From an uncultured Bacteroidia bacterium (GTDB lineage: Bacteria > Bacteroidota > Bacteroidia > Bacteroidales > UBA932), in contig CACZHP010000015.1 in NCBI GenBank assembly GCA_902780935.1, forward strand, positions 43,099-107,098: a stretch of DNA of 64,000 nt, written 5' to 3'. Below are positions 1 through 7,408 of the stretch, piece by piece (the first letter of the stretch is position 1; each line of letters opens with the position of its first letter). The notes under the pieces were generated by a model, which saw only the letters and a list, made by a program, of their open reading frames with translations, was not told where the DNA came from and searched no databases. Position numbers and translations under genes: made by a program.

Positions 1-619
1 CGAGAGCGTAAGGCAGACGGGCCACGATACCGATCATGATAAGGAGGGAGATACCGTTGCCGATACCCCTGTCGGTGATCCTCTCACCAAGCCACATGAC
101 GTACATGGAGCCGGCCATCAGGATGATGGTGGCGACAAGGTTGTAAGCGAACCTGCTCCATCCGAGCTGGGTCTCAGCAATGAAAGCGGCACCGGGGATC
201 TGGCTATGGATCGAAGCGATGTAAGCCGGACCCTGGATGCAGAGGATGAGGATGGTCAGGTACCTAGTGATCTGATTCATCTTCCTGCGGCCGCTCTCAC
301 CTTCCATCTGGAGTTTGCGGAAGTAAGGGACGAACATGCCCAAAAGCTGGATCACGATGGAAGCGGAGATGTACGGCATAACACCCAGCGCGAAGACCGA
401 GGCGTTACCGAAGGCTCCTCCGGAGAACATGTTCAACAGACCGACGAGTCCCTGCTGGCTTGTGCTCTGAAGCTTGGCCAACATGGTCGTGTCGATGCCC
501 GGCAGCACGATGAAGCAACCCAGCCTGTAGATGAGGATGAGAAGGAACGTGTAGCCAAGCCTCGTGCGAAGCTCCTCGATCTTGAAGATGTTCTTTATTG
601 TTTCAATAAACTTCTTCAT
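1..619 (-). CDS. secY: Protein translocase subunit SecY (partial, N-terminal part)
   Basis: Central membrane pore of the Sec translocase. The frame is open to the left edge, so only the first 206 or so residues are present. It starts MKKFIETIKNIF at 619 and shows the first transmembrane segment followed by the conserved plug-region sequence (PGID, then GLLNMFSGGA), the ALGVMPYISASI segment and the start of the later helices (LGERITDRGIGNG). It is the last gene of the ribosomal cluster visible here, 21 bases after rplO, the standard position in the spc operon, so it is almost certainly co-transcribed with it. The remainder lies outside the window. Confidence 0.97.
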   Translation of the reverse strand, partial: MKKFIETIKNIFKIEELRTRLGYTFLLILIYRLGCFIVLPGIDTTMLAKLQSTSQQGLVGLLNMFSGGAFGNASVFALGVMPYISASIVIQLLGMFVPYFRKLQMEGESGRRKMNQITRYLTILILCIQGPAYIASIHSQIPGAAFIAETQLGWSRFAYNLVATIILMAGSMYVMWLGERITDRGIGNGISLLIMIGIVARLPYAL

Positions 620-640
620 CTTTCCTTCAATTACTGGCGT

Positions 641-1093
641 TTATTCGCCGATCACGATTGCCTTGCCACCGGCAGCCTCGATCTTGGACTTGGCGGACGC
701 TGAGAAAGCGTCAGCGGTCACTGTGAGGGCGGCGGTGATGTCACCGTTGCCGAGAACCTTCACGAGCTCCCTGGCGTCAGCCAGTCCGGCGAGCTTGATG
801 TCGTCAAGACCGATCTCAGCTTTGCCAAGAGCCTCGGAGAGAGCCTGAAGAGCGGAAACGTTGACCGCTTTGTACTCGACTCTGGTGGGATTCTTGAATC
901 CGAACTTCGGAACACGCCTCTGAAGGGGCATCTGGCCACCCTCGAAGCCGATCTTGTGCTCGTATCCGGCGCGTGCCTGTGCACCCTTGGTTCCACGGGT
1001 AGCTGTGCCGCCCTTACCGGAACCTTCGCCACGGCCGATGCGCTTAGTGCTATGAGTAGCGCCCTTTGCGGGTTTCAATTCTGATAGTTTCAT
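641..1093 (-). CDS. rplO: 50S ribosomal protein L15
   Basis: L15 of the large ribosomal subunit, 150 residues, the usual bacterial length. The N-terminus MKLSELKPAKGAT and the glycine/arginine-rich stretch (RIGRGEGSGKGGTATRGTKG, residues about 17-36) are typical, as is GFEGGQMPLQRRVPKFGF. It lies between rpmD and secY in the canonical spc order with short spacers, so it is part of one long transcript. Nothing odd in the gene. Confidence 0.98.
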   Translation of the reverse strand: MKLSELKPAKGATHSTKRIGRGEGSGKGGTATRGTKGAQARAGYEHKIGFEGGQMPLQRRVPKFGFKNPTRVEYKAVNVSALQALSEALGKAEIGLDDIKLAGLADARELVKVLGNGDITAALTVTADAFSASAKSKIEAAGGKAIVIGE

Positions 1094-1105
1094 CGCCTTT
1101 CCTCC

Positions 1106-1288
1106 TTATTCTACTTCTTCAACAACAACAAGGTGACGGATCTTGGCGAGCTGGCCTTCTGTCACCGGATTCTTCTCGACCTCGACAGTGTGGCCGATCC
1201 TGCGGATACCGAGGGAACGAAGGTTGTCCTTCTGCCTCTGGGTGGTTCCGTTCTTGCTCCTAACCTGAGTTATCTTAAGTTTTGCCAT
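1106..1288 (-). CDS. rpmD: 50S ribosomal protein L30
   Basis: L30, 60 residues, a small large-subunit protein. MAKLKITQVRS at the start and the LRSLGIRRIGHTVEV core are characteristic, and length and position (rpsE-rpmD-rplO) agree with the family. It sits 12 bases from rplO and 11 from rpsE within the same operon. Confidence 0.97.
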   Translation of the reverse strand: MAKLKITQVRSKNGTTQRQKDNLRSLGIRRIGHTVEVEKNPVTEGQLAKIRHLVVVEEVE

Positions 1289-1299
1289 AACCGTGTCTC

Positions 1300-1818
1300 C
1301 TATCCGTTAAAAACTCTGCTCATAGGGATTCCGCGGAGGCCGGCCACAGTGTAGGCGTCCCTCATCTCGGTGAGGGCGGCGACGGTGGCTTTAACCAGGT
1401 TGTGAGGGTTGGAAGAACCCTTGCTCTTCGCGAGAACGTTCTGGATGCCGGCTGACTCGAAGACAGCGCGCATAGCACCACCAGCCTTGACACCGGTACC
1501 AGGGGCCGCGGGCTTCATGAACACCTCGGCGCCACCGAACTTGGCGACCTGCTCGTGAGGAATAGTAGTGTTGATGACCGGAATCCTAACGAGATTCTTC
1601 TTCGCATCCTCAACGCCCTTGGCGATGGCTGCGGTCACCTCATTGGCTTTTCCAAGACCATAACCAACAACGCCGTTCTCGTCACCCACCACCACGATAG
1701 CAGCGAAGCGGAAGTGACGACCACCCTTAGTGACCTTAGTCACTCTCTGGATGGCGACCAACCTGTCCTTAAGTTCAAGATCAGAGGTCTTTACTCTTTT
1801 AACATTTGTATTTGCCAT
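1300..1818 (-). CDS. rpsE: 30S ribosomal protein S5
   Basis: S5 of the small subunit, about 172 residues. The N-terminal double-stranded RNA-binding-like domain carries the motif [18 protein letters not shown] and the C-terminal domain ends with [17 protein letters not shown], both diagnostic. I chose the start [10 protein letters not shown] at 1818 by similarity to other Bacteroidales S5 proteins; an upstream in-frame ATG at 1830 would add MKKT. Either way the start lies inside the end of rplR (overlap about 20 bases), which suggests translational coupling. Confidence 0.96.
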   Translation of the reverse strand: MANTNVKRVKTSDLELKDRLVAIQRVTKVTKGGRHFRFAAIVVVGDENGVVGYGLGKANEVTAAIAKGVEDAKKNLVRIPVINTTIPHEQVAKFGGAEVFMKPAAPGTGVKAGGAMRAVFESAGIQNVLAKSKGSSNPHNLVKATVAALTEMRDAYTVAGLRGIPMSRVFNG

Positions 1819-2173
1819 AGTCTTCTTCAATTAGAAAATAGTCGGCCAAACTCTTGACCCTGCCGTGATAGAGATATCCCCCGCGGTCGAAGGCGACCTT
1901 GTCGATCCCCTTCTCCTTGGCGCGCTCGGCGATGGCCTTGCCGACGATAGCGGCAGCCTCGATACCGGTCTTGCCCTTGCACTCGGCGGCGAGAACCTTG
2001 TCATTTGAAGCGGCGGCCACGAGGGTCACGCCCTTCTCGTCATCGATAACCTGGGCATAGATCTGCTTGTTGCTTCTGAAGACAACCAGCCTAGGCCTCT
2101 CGGCGGTTCCATTAACATGCTTGCGGATGCGGTAATGGATCCTTCTTCTTCTTTCAATTTTATTCAATGCCAT
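1799..2173 (-). CDS. rplR: 50S ribosomal protein L18
   Basis: L18, the 5S rRNA-binding protein, 124 residues. Family signatures include [16 protein letters not shown] near the N-terminus, [20 protein letters not shown], and the C-terminal [17 protein letters not shown]. The C-terminus ends with an unusual cysteine and runs slightly past the usual end (EEDYGKYKC), so the gene overlaps the beginning of rpsE by about 20 bases. Confidence 0.97.
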   Translation of the reverse strand: MALNKIERRRRIHYRIRKHVNGTAERPRLVVFRSNKQIYAQVIDDEKGVTLVAAASNDKVLAAECKGKTGIEAAAIVGKAIAERAKEKGIDKVAFDRGGYLYHGRVKSLADYFLIEEDYGKYKC

Positions 2174-2191
2174 ATCTGTGTCCTCCTAAGA

Positions 2192-2752
2192 TTATTTAGC
2201 GGCGGCTGTCTTACCGGCCTTGCGGCGGAGCTGTTCACCGACGAACTTGATACCCTTGCCCTTATAAGGCTCAGGCTTGCGGAGAGAGCGGATCTTAGCC
2301 GCGACCTGACCGAGAAGCTGCTTGTCGTTGCTCCTGAGGATCAGGACAGGATTCTCACCCTTCTTGACGGCGGGGACCTCGGCGGTCACCTCGGGGGCGA
2401 GCATAAGCTGGATGTCATGGGAGTAACCGAGCGAGAAAGTCAGGAGCTGTCCCTGAGCAGCCACGCGGTAACCGACGCCGACCAGTTCCTGCTTCTTCTC
2501 GAAACCATTGGACACGCCTTCCACCATGTTATGAACGAGAGCGCGGTAAAGACCGTGCATGGAGCGGTGCCTAGGCTGATCCGTAGGGCGCTCGAACTTG
2601 ATTTGATTGTCCTCAACGGTAACCTTGATGTCGGGATCGACCTTCTGGCAAAGCTCGCCGTGGGGGCCTTTAACCTTCAAAACGTTGCCAGGGAGGAGCT
2701 CGACGCTCACCTTGTCCGGAAGGCTTACAGGCAATTTACCAATTCTTGACAT
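2192..2752 (-). CDS. rplF: 50S ribosomal protein L6
   Basis: L6, 186 residues, two homologous alpha/beta domains. MSRIGKLPVSLP at the start and the C-terminal signature PEPYKGKGIKFVGE are characteristic. It binds 23S rRNA near the GTPase centre. It stands between rpsH and rplR in the conserved order, with spacers of 18 bases on each side. The C-terminal tail (RRKAGKTAAAK) is the usual basic extension. Confidence 0.98.
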   Translation of the reverse strand: MSRIGKLPVSLPDKVSVELLPGNVLKVKGPHGELCQKVDPDIKVTVEDNQIKFERPTDQPRHRSMHGLYRALVHNMVEGVSNGFEKKQELVGVGYRVAAQGQLLTFSLGYSHDIQLMLAPEVTAEVPAVKKGENPVLILRSNDKQLLGQVAAKIRSLRKPEPYKGKGIKFVGEQLRRKAGKTAAAK

Positions 2753-2770
2753 TATTCTTTTCCTTTAATA

Positions 2771-3166
2771 TTAATAAACATAGCAGACAACCTCACCGCC
2801 GACGTTCAGGCTCTTGGCCTCCTTGTCGGTGATGACTCCCTTCGATGTCGAAAGGACGGCGATGCCCAACCCGTTGAGGACCCTGGGCATGTTCTCCACA
2901 TCAGCGTAAACACGCATACCGGGAGTGGACACGCGCTGGATCTTCTTGATGGCGGCCATCTTGGTCTGGGGGTGATACTTCAAAGCGATCTTGATAGTGT
3001 TGTAGGGAGCCCCCTCAACCACCTTGTAGCTGAGGATGTAGCCCTTCTCACAAAGGATCTTGGTGATGGCGACCTTCATCTTCGACGAAGGGATCTCCAC
3101 GACCTTCTTTCCCGCCAAGTAGGCGTTGCGGATCCTTGTTAGATAATCTGCAATTGGATCAGTCAT
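2771..3166 (-). CDS. rpsH: 30S ribosomal protein S8
   Basis: S8, 131 residues, primary 16S rRNA-binding protein and, in Escherichia coli, translational repressor of the spc operon. MTDPIADYLTRIRNAYLAGK is the expected N-terminus and the C-terminal signature LGIAVLSTSKGVITDKEA is present. Upstream, towards rpsN, lies an 83-base spacer, the longest in this operon, containing a small hairpin. That spacer could hold a regulatory site, but the E. coli S8 target is elsewhere (rplE start), so this is speculation. Confidence 0.98.
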   Translation of the reverse strand: MTDPIADYLTRIRNAYLAGKKVVEIPSSKMKVAITKILCEKGYILSYKVVEGAPYNTIKIALKYHPQTKMAAIKKIQRVSTPGMRVYADVENMPRVLNGLGIAVLSTSKGVITDKEAKSLNVGGEVVCYVY

Positions 3167-3190
3167 TTCTTTTTTGTTTTTAGATCGACG

Positions 3191-3207
3191 TCCCCACTGG
3201 GTGGGGA
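3191..3207 (-). repeat. Small palindrome in the rpsN-rpsH spacer
   Basis: A 6-bp inverted repeat (TCCCCA/TGGGGA) around a 5-base loop lies in the 83-base spacer between rpsN and rpsH, where neighbouring spacers are under 20 bases. No T-run follows on the minus strand close enough to call a terminator. It may be a remnant of one of the palindromic repeats that occur elsewhere in the window, or an mRNA processing or stability element. Confidence 0.4.
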
Positions 3208-3249
3208 GCGCCCGATATCCGATTGTTAATATAAATAAGTAGTAATAGT

Positions 3250-3519
3250 CTACCAGCTAGCTTTCTTGACACCCGGGATGAGACCGTTGCTGGCCATCTC
3301 GCGGAACTGGATCCTGCTGAGACCGAACTTCCTCATATAGCCTTTGGGACGGCCGGTGAGAGAGCAACGGTTATGCAGACGCACGGGAGAGGAGTTCTTG
3401 GGGAGCTTATCGAGAGCGGCCCAATCTCCGGCTTCCTTGAGAGCCTGCCTTTTCTCGGCATATTTGGCTACCATCTTCGCGCGCTTAACCTCGCGGGCTT
3501 TCATTGATTCCTTTGCCAT
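3250..3519 (-). CDS. rpsN: 30S ribosomal protein S14 (zinc-independent form)
   Basis: S14, 89 residues, the long form without the paired CxxC zinc knuckles. The single cysteine in [18 protein letters not shown] is the signature region, and the C-terminus ends GVKKASW as usual. It assembles into the 30S head. It lies between rplE and rpsH, five bases from rplE. Confidence 0.97.
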   Translation of the reverse strand: MAKESMKAREVKRAKMVAKYAEKRQALKEAGDWAALDKLPKNSSPVRLHNRCSLTGRPKGYMRKFGLSRIQFREMASNGLIPGVKKASW

Positions 3520-3524
3520 ATTCC

Positions 3525-4124
3525 TTAATTGTTATGTTTCTTGAAAGGAAGACCGAACTCGGCGAGAAGGGCGTGAGCCTCCTCATCGGACTTGGCCGTG
3601 GTGACGAATGTGATCTCCATACCATGGATACGGGGGTTCTTGTCGATGTCGACCTCGGGGAAGATGATCTGCTCCTTGAGACCGAGGGTGTAGTTGCCCC
3701 TGCCGTCCATCTTCTCGGCGATACCGTTGAAGTCCCTGATACGAGGGAGGGAGATGCGGACGAGCCTCTCGAGGAACTCGTACATCTTGACGTCGCGGAG
3801 AGTGACCTTCACACCGATGGGCATGCCCTTACGGAGACGGAAGTTGGAGACGTCCTTCCTGGAGTAGGTGAGGATAGCCTTCTGTCCGACGATCTTGGAG
3901 AGCTCCTCAGCGGCCTCCTCAACGAGCTTCTTGTCGGAGGTGGCGTCGCCGACTCCCTCATTGATCGTGATCTTCACGAGCTTGGGAACCTGCATGACAG
4001 TGGTGTAGGAGAAGCGCTTCATGAGCTTGTCAACAATCTCCTCTTTGTAAACCTTCTTGAGGGAAGGGACATAATCCTTGGGAAGTTCCTGAACTTCCAC
4101 GGGCTTTGCTGCTTTCTTCGCCAT
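3525..4124 (-). CDS. rplE: 50S ribosomal protein L5
   Basis: L5, 199 residues from the start [12 protein letters not shown] at 4124. A longer in-frame extension to 4181 exists but overlaps rplX, and the chosen start is preceded by a strong GGAGAGGAGA Shine-Dalgarno sequence inside the end of rplX. Family hallmarks are [14 protein letters not shown], the [25 protein letters not shown] segment (which I cite by position, about residues 82-106) and the C-terminal [14 protein letters not shown]5 binds 5S rRNA. Only one base separates it from the rplX stop codon. Confidence 0.97.
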   Translation of the reverse strand: MAKKAAKPVEVQELPKDYVPSLKKVYKEEIVDKLMKRFSYTTVMQVPKLVKITINEGVGDATSDKKLVEEAAEELSKIVGQKAILTYSRKDVSNFRLRKGMPIGVKVTLRDVKMYEFLERLVRISLPRIRDFNGIAEKMDGRGNYTLGLKEQIIFPEVDIDKNPRIHGMEITFVTTAKSDEEAHALLAEFGLPFKKHNN

Positions 4125-4125
4125 A

Positions 4126-4443
4126 TTACTTGATCTCCTCTCCTGATTTCTTTGCGTAACGGATCTTCTTGCCGTCAACAACCTTGTAACCTACTCTGGT
4201 AGGCTTGTTGGTGGACGGGTCGATGAGCTGGAGATTGGAGATGTGGACTCCCGCCTCCTGCTTGATGATACCACCCTGCGGATGAGCCGCATTGGGTTTG
4301 GTGTGCTTGCTGACGACATTGACACCCTCGACGATCACGCGATCCTTGGCAGGGATGACAGTCAGGACCTTTCCGGTCTTGCCTTTGTCGTTGCCGGCGT
4401 TGACATACACTGTGTCACCTTTCTTGATATGTAACTTTTTCAT
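4126..4443 (-). CDS. rplX: 50S ribosomal protein L24
   Basis: L24, 105 residues from [14 protein letters not shown] at 4443. The open frame continues upstream to 4485 into rplN, but the KOW-motif protein normally begins just before the KKGD segment. The KOW motif ([18 protein letters not shown]) is at residues about 9-26. It is an assembly initiator of the 50S subunit. Its 3' end carries the ribosome binding site of rplE. Confidence 0.96.
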   Translation of the reverse strand: MKKLHIKKGDTVYVNAGNDKGKTGKVLTVIPAKDRVIVEGVNVVSKHTKPNAAHPQGGIIKQEAGVHISNLQLIDPSTNKPTRVGYKVVDGKKIRYAKKSGEEIK

Positions 4444-4456
4444 GATTCTCGTTGGA

Positions 4457-4822
4457 TTAAAGGACCTCAGGTGCCAGTGAGACAATCTTCATGTAATTCT
4501 CGCGGAGTTCCCTGGCCACGGGGCCGAAAATACGGGTGCCGCGAAGCTCGCCGGCGTTGTTCAAAAGAACGCAAGCGTTATCGTCGAAACGGATATAAGA
4601 ACCGTCCGGCCTGCGGATTTCCTTCTTGGTGCGGACGACAACGGCCTTTGAGACAGTACCCTTCTTGGCGTCGCCGCTGGGGATGGCGCTCTTGATCGCA
4701 ACCACGATCTGGTCGCCCACTGTCGCATACCTATGATGCGTACCGCCAAGCACGCGGATGCAAAGGACTTCCTTGGCTCCACTGTTGTCGGCAACCTGTA
4801 AACGTGTTTCCTGCTGTATCAT
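4457..4822 (-). CDS. rplN: 50S ribosomal protein L14
   Basis: L14, 121 residues. [20 protein letters not shown] is the classic N-terminus, and [12 protein letters not shown] near the C-terminus is the family signature. It contacts 16S rRNA at an intersubunit bridge. It is positioned between rpsQ and rplX in canonical order with two bases to rpsQ. Confidence 0.98.
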   Translation of the reverse strand: MIQQETRLQVADNSGAKEVLCIRVLGGTHHRYATVGDQIVVAIKSAIPSGDAKKGTVSKAVVVRTKKEIRRPDGSYIRFDDNACVLLNNAGELRGTRIFGPVARELRENYMKIVSLAPEVL

Positions 4823-4824
4823 AA

Positions 4825-5079
4825 CTATTTGACTTTTTCTACGATTTCAACTAATCTCCACCTCTTGGTCGCGCTCAAAGGACGGGTCTCCATGATACGC
4901 ACGGTATCGCCCTCGTCGCACTCGTTCTTGTCATCCTGAGCGACGAACTTGGTCGACTGCTTGATGAACTTGCCGTAGAGAGGGTGCTTCTTCCTGGTCT
5001 CGACCCTGACAACGATGGTCTTGTCCATCTTGTTGCTGACCACTACGCCGATTCTTTCCTTACGAAGATTTCTTTCCAT
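4825..5079 (-). CDS. rpsQ: 30S ribosomal protein S17
   Basis: S17, 84 residues, an OB-fold 16S rRNA-binding protein. [21 protein letters not shown] and the conserved [14 protein letters not shown] region are diagnostic, with the [18 protein letters not shown] signature near the C-terminus. It lies between rpmC and rplN in the operon with short spacers. Confidence 0.98.
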   Translation of the reverse strand: MERNLRKERIGVVVSNKMDKTIVVRVETRKKHPLYGKFIKQSTKFVAQDDKNECDEGDTVRIMETRPLSATKRWRLVEIVEKVK

Positions 5080-5086
5080 GATTCTA

Positions 5087-5284
5087 TTATTTCTGGTCTT
5101 TTTCTTTTTCAGCGAGGATAGTGATCATGCGAGCTATATCCTTTCTGACTTTCTTGAATTCCGATGTGTTCTCCAATGGAGAGACAGCGTGGTTGAGCCT
5201 CATTGTGTCAAGCCTGTTCTTCTCGACCTGGATGCGGTCCTTCAGGTCCGCCACAGACATCTCACGTACTTCAGATGTTTTCAT
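5087..5284 (-). CDS. rpmC: 50S ribosomal protein L29
   Basis: L29, 65 residues, a small two-helix protein near the polypeptide exit tunnel. The [18 protein letters not shown] start and the [25 protein letters not shown] region match the family, as do length and position between rplP and rpsQ. Confidence 0.96.
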   Translation of the reverse strand: MKTSEVREMSVADLKDRIQVEKNRLDTMRLNHAVSPLENTSEFKKVRKDIARMITILAEKEKDQK

Positions 5285-5306
5285 TTCTTATCTTCTCCAT
5301 TAAATA

Positions 5307-5711
5307 TTATTCAACATAATCCCTGCGGACGACGAACTTGGTCGCGATGGGGAGCTTGTGGGATGCGAGACGCATGGCCTCCTTCGCGGTGGCGAGAGAC
5401 ACTCCGTCAGCCTCAAAGAGGATGCGGCCGGGAGTCACGGGAGCGACGAATCCCTGGGGATCACCCTTACCCTTACCCATACGGGTGTCAAGAGGCTTCT
5501 TGGTGAAAGGCTTCACAGGGAATATCCTGATCCAGATCTGACCTTCACGGTTCATGTGACGGGAGATAGCCTGACGGGCAGACTCAATCTGCTGCGCGGT
5601 GATCCAGCAATTCTCGAGGGTCTTGAGACCGAAGGAACCGAACGCGAGCTGATTGCCCCTCTGGGCCATTCCCTTCATCACGTTCTTCTGTTCCCTTCTG
5701 GGTTGTAACAT
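5307..5711 (-). CDS. rplP: 50S ribosomal protein L16 with shortened N-terminus
   Basis: L16, 134 residues, helps form the tRNA-binding A-site region. [33 protein letters not shown] and [20 protein letters not shown] are diagnostic. Between the MLQP start and the [11 protein letters not shown] segment there are about five residues fewer than in the L16 proteins I remember from Bacteroidales, as if a KKTKF-like segment were missing. It is the first gene of the cluster here: instead of rpsC upstream there is a roughly 300-base non-coding region and a divergent gene. It may therefore be freshly separated from the S10 part of the superoperon. Confidence 0.95.
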   Translation of the reverse strand: MLQPRREQKNVMKGMAQRGNQLAFGSFGLKTLENCWITAQQIESARQAISRHMNREGQIWIRIFPVKPFTKKPLDTRMGKGKGDPQGFVAPVTPGRILFEADGVSLATAKEAMRLASHKLPIATKFVVRRDYVE

Positions 5712-5798
5712 TGCCGTATTACTTTAAATAAATATTCAAACTTTCCAAGTCGTTGATTATTAAGGATTTAGCCTAATAATCCCCGGATTTTGGGACTG

Positions 5799-5828
5799 CA
5801 AATTTAGTAAAAAATAATGGATTTCAAA
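5799..5828 (-). promoter_or_regulatory. Putative promoter of the rplP-secY operon
   Basis: On the minus strand TTTG (5825-5828) is followed after 18 bases by TAAATTTG (5799-5806), matching the Bacteroidetes sigma-ABfr consensus TTTG-N19..21-TAnnTTTG with a spacer one base short. Transcription would begin about 80 bases before rplP. The rest of the AT-rich region 5712-6010 between the divergent genes shows no further gene or clear hairpin. Confidence 0.55.
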
Positions 5829-6010
5829 CATTATTTGAAATATTTTTTAACTTTTTCGACCATGGATTTTTACAAAGAAACAGGTAATTATCAGCGACTT
5901 ATGTTTAAGCGACAAAATTTTAATCCCACGTTTTCGACATTGCCCGCGGGAGCCTAATTTTATGGCACGAAATTTTCGGGAAAATTGGGACTTGAAAGAT
6001 CTGTGAGGTG

Positions 6011-6718
6011 ATGGACAAGACCAAGGTGCTCCTTTTCTTCATAACCCTCGCCGCGGGACTACTCGCGGCGACCCTTTCCCGCGCCCAGGAGGTGTCGGGA
6101 CCTCCCGTCCCGCCAGCCAGGACGGGGGCGGCCTACATGGGTTACCGGGTGGAAAAAGGAGACACGGTCTACTATGACAGCATAAACCCAGTCTGGGTGT
6201 TCCCAAGGGGCAGGAGGGGCAAAAGCGACCTGAAGAGCTACTACCGACTCGTGTACAATTTCAATAAGGTGTACCCGTACGCTCTCCTGGCTAAGGACCT
6301 CACCATGCAGGTGGACGACCACATCGCCCAGAACAGCCTCAGGCGCAGGAAGAAGGAGAAATACATCAGCCAGATGCAGAAAGAGCTGTTCGAATCTTAC
6401 GAGAAACCCCTGAAAAACATGAGCATCTCCCAAGGAAGGTTGCTCATAAAGCTGATAGACAGGGAGATCGGCAAGTCCTCCTACAAGATTATCAAAGACT
6501 ACAAGAGCGGGATCACCGCCGGCTTCTGGCAAGGGGTGGCGAAGATATTCGGGAACGACCTGAAGAGCTCATACGACCCCAAAGGGGACGACAAGATGAC
6601 TGAATACCTTGTCGAGAAATGGAGGATGGGCGAGTTCGACGCCCTGTACTACTCGATATTCTGGGAAATGCCCAAGCACCCGGAAATCCGGTCGAAGACA
6701 ATAAAATTCGAGGACTGA
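6011..6718 (+). CDS. DUF4294 family exported protein
   Basis: A 235-residue protein with an N-terminal signal peptide (hydrophobic LLFFITLAAGLLAATLSRAQ, cleavage likely after AQ near residue 26), so it is predicted periplasmic. The body (GDTVYYDSINPVWVFPRG, then basic helical segments and KLIDREIG) matches my memory of the Bacteroidetes-only DUF4294 family; its function is unknown. The reading frame permits a GTG three bases upstream, but I chose the ATG at 6011. Its 3' end overlaps the convergent lpxH gene by 70 bases, so the two genes share sequence at their C-termini. Confidence 0.85.
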   Translation: MDKTKVLLFFITLAAGLLAATLSRAQEVSGPPVPPARTGAAYMGYRVEKGDTVYYDSINPVWVFPRGRRGKSDLKSYYRLVYNFNKVYPYALLAKDLTMQVDDHIAQNSLRRRKKEKYISQMQKELFESYEKPLKNMSISQGRLLIKLIDREIGKSSYKIIKDYKSGITAGFWQGVAKIFGNDLKSSYDPKGDDKMTEYLVEKWRMGEFDALYYSIFWEMPKHPEIRSKTIKFED

Positions 6719-7407
6719 TTGTTCACCCAGTCTCTCAGGACCATAAGCCTGGCTCCTGTCGGGAGTTTCATGTCCACCCGGGTGTGGAAGTGGCCGAATA
6801 TGAAATAATCCACCTTGGTGTTCCTGGAATATTTCAAAGCGAACTTGTAAAGGGGCTCCTCCTCTCCCTTGAAGTGGTATTCCTCATTCCTCGCCAGGCG
6901 GCTGCCTTTGGACCACCCGGTGCCGATCCTGAAAGCCAGGGTAGGATGTATCAGCGAGCTGAACATCTTCTGGCAGAACCTGTTGCGGAAAAGCCACCGC
7001 ATGAGCTTATAGCTGAGATTCCCAGGACCCAGGCCATCCCCGTGGCCAAGGCAGAAGACCTTCCCACCAAACTCCATGAGGTAAGGCTGCTGGAGTATCT
7101 TGATCCCCATGTCTGAGAAATAGTGGTAGCACCAGATGTCGTGGTTCCCCTGGAAGAAAAACACCTCCACACCGGCATCCATCAGACCCATGAGAGCCGA
7201 GAAGACCTTTACATATCCCTTCGGGACAAGGTCCCTGTACTCGTACCAGAAATCCCAGATGTCCCCGAGCATGTAAAGGGCTTTGGCCCTGTCCTTTGGG
7301 ATGGATTCCAGAAAACGGACGAACCGTTCCTCACGGCCCGAGGGATCGGCCACATCGAGTCCGAGGTGGACATCCGAGACGAAATAGACCAAGCTCCTCT
7401 CCCCCAT
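6649..7407 (-). CDS. lpxH: UDP-2,3-diacylglucosamine diphosphatase (LpxH-type metallophosphoesterase)
   Basis: Calcineurin-like phosphoesterase of 252 residues that should hydrolyse UDP-2,3-diacylglucosamine to lipid X in lipid A synthesis at the inner membrane. All metal-binding motifs are visible: SDVHLG (residues about 11-16), LGDIWDFWYE (about 47-56), GNHD (about 92-95), GHGD and GHFHTR (about 205-210). It is the last gene of the ftsX-DUF3098-uppP-lpxH run, one base after the uppP stop codon. The assignment to LpxH rather than another metallophosphatase rests on the WDFWYE motif and length. Confidence 0.85.
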   Translation of the reverse strand: MGERSLVYFVSDVHLGLDVADPSGREERFVRFLESIPKDRAKALYMLGDIWDFWYEYRDLVPKGYVKVFSALMGLMDAGVEVFFFQGNHDIWCYHYFSDMGIKILQQPYLMEFGGKVFCLGHGDGLGPGNLSYKLMRWLFRNRFCQKMFSSLIHPTLAFRIGTGWSKGSRLARNEEYHFKGEEEPLYKFALKYSRNTKVDYFIFGHFHTRVDMKLPTGARLMVLRDWVNNQSSNFIVFDRISGCLGISQNIE

Positions 7408-7408
7408 C

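Noticed and set aside
3167-3249. Possible small gene or S8 autoregulatory site in the rpsN-rpsH spacer
   Set aside because: No plausible reading frame, and the hairpin does not resemble the helix-21-like S8 target known from E. coli; noted only as a palindrome.
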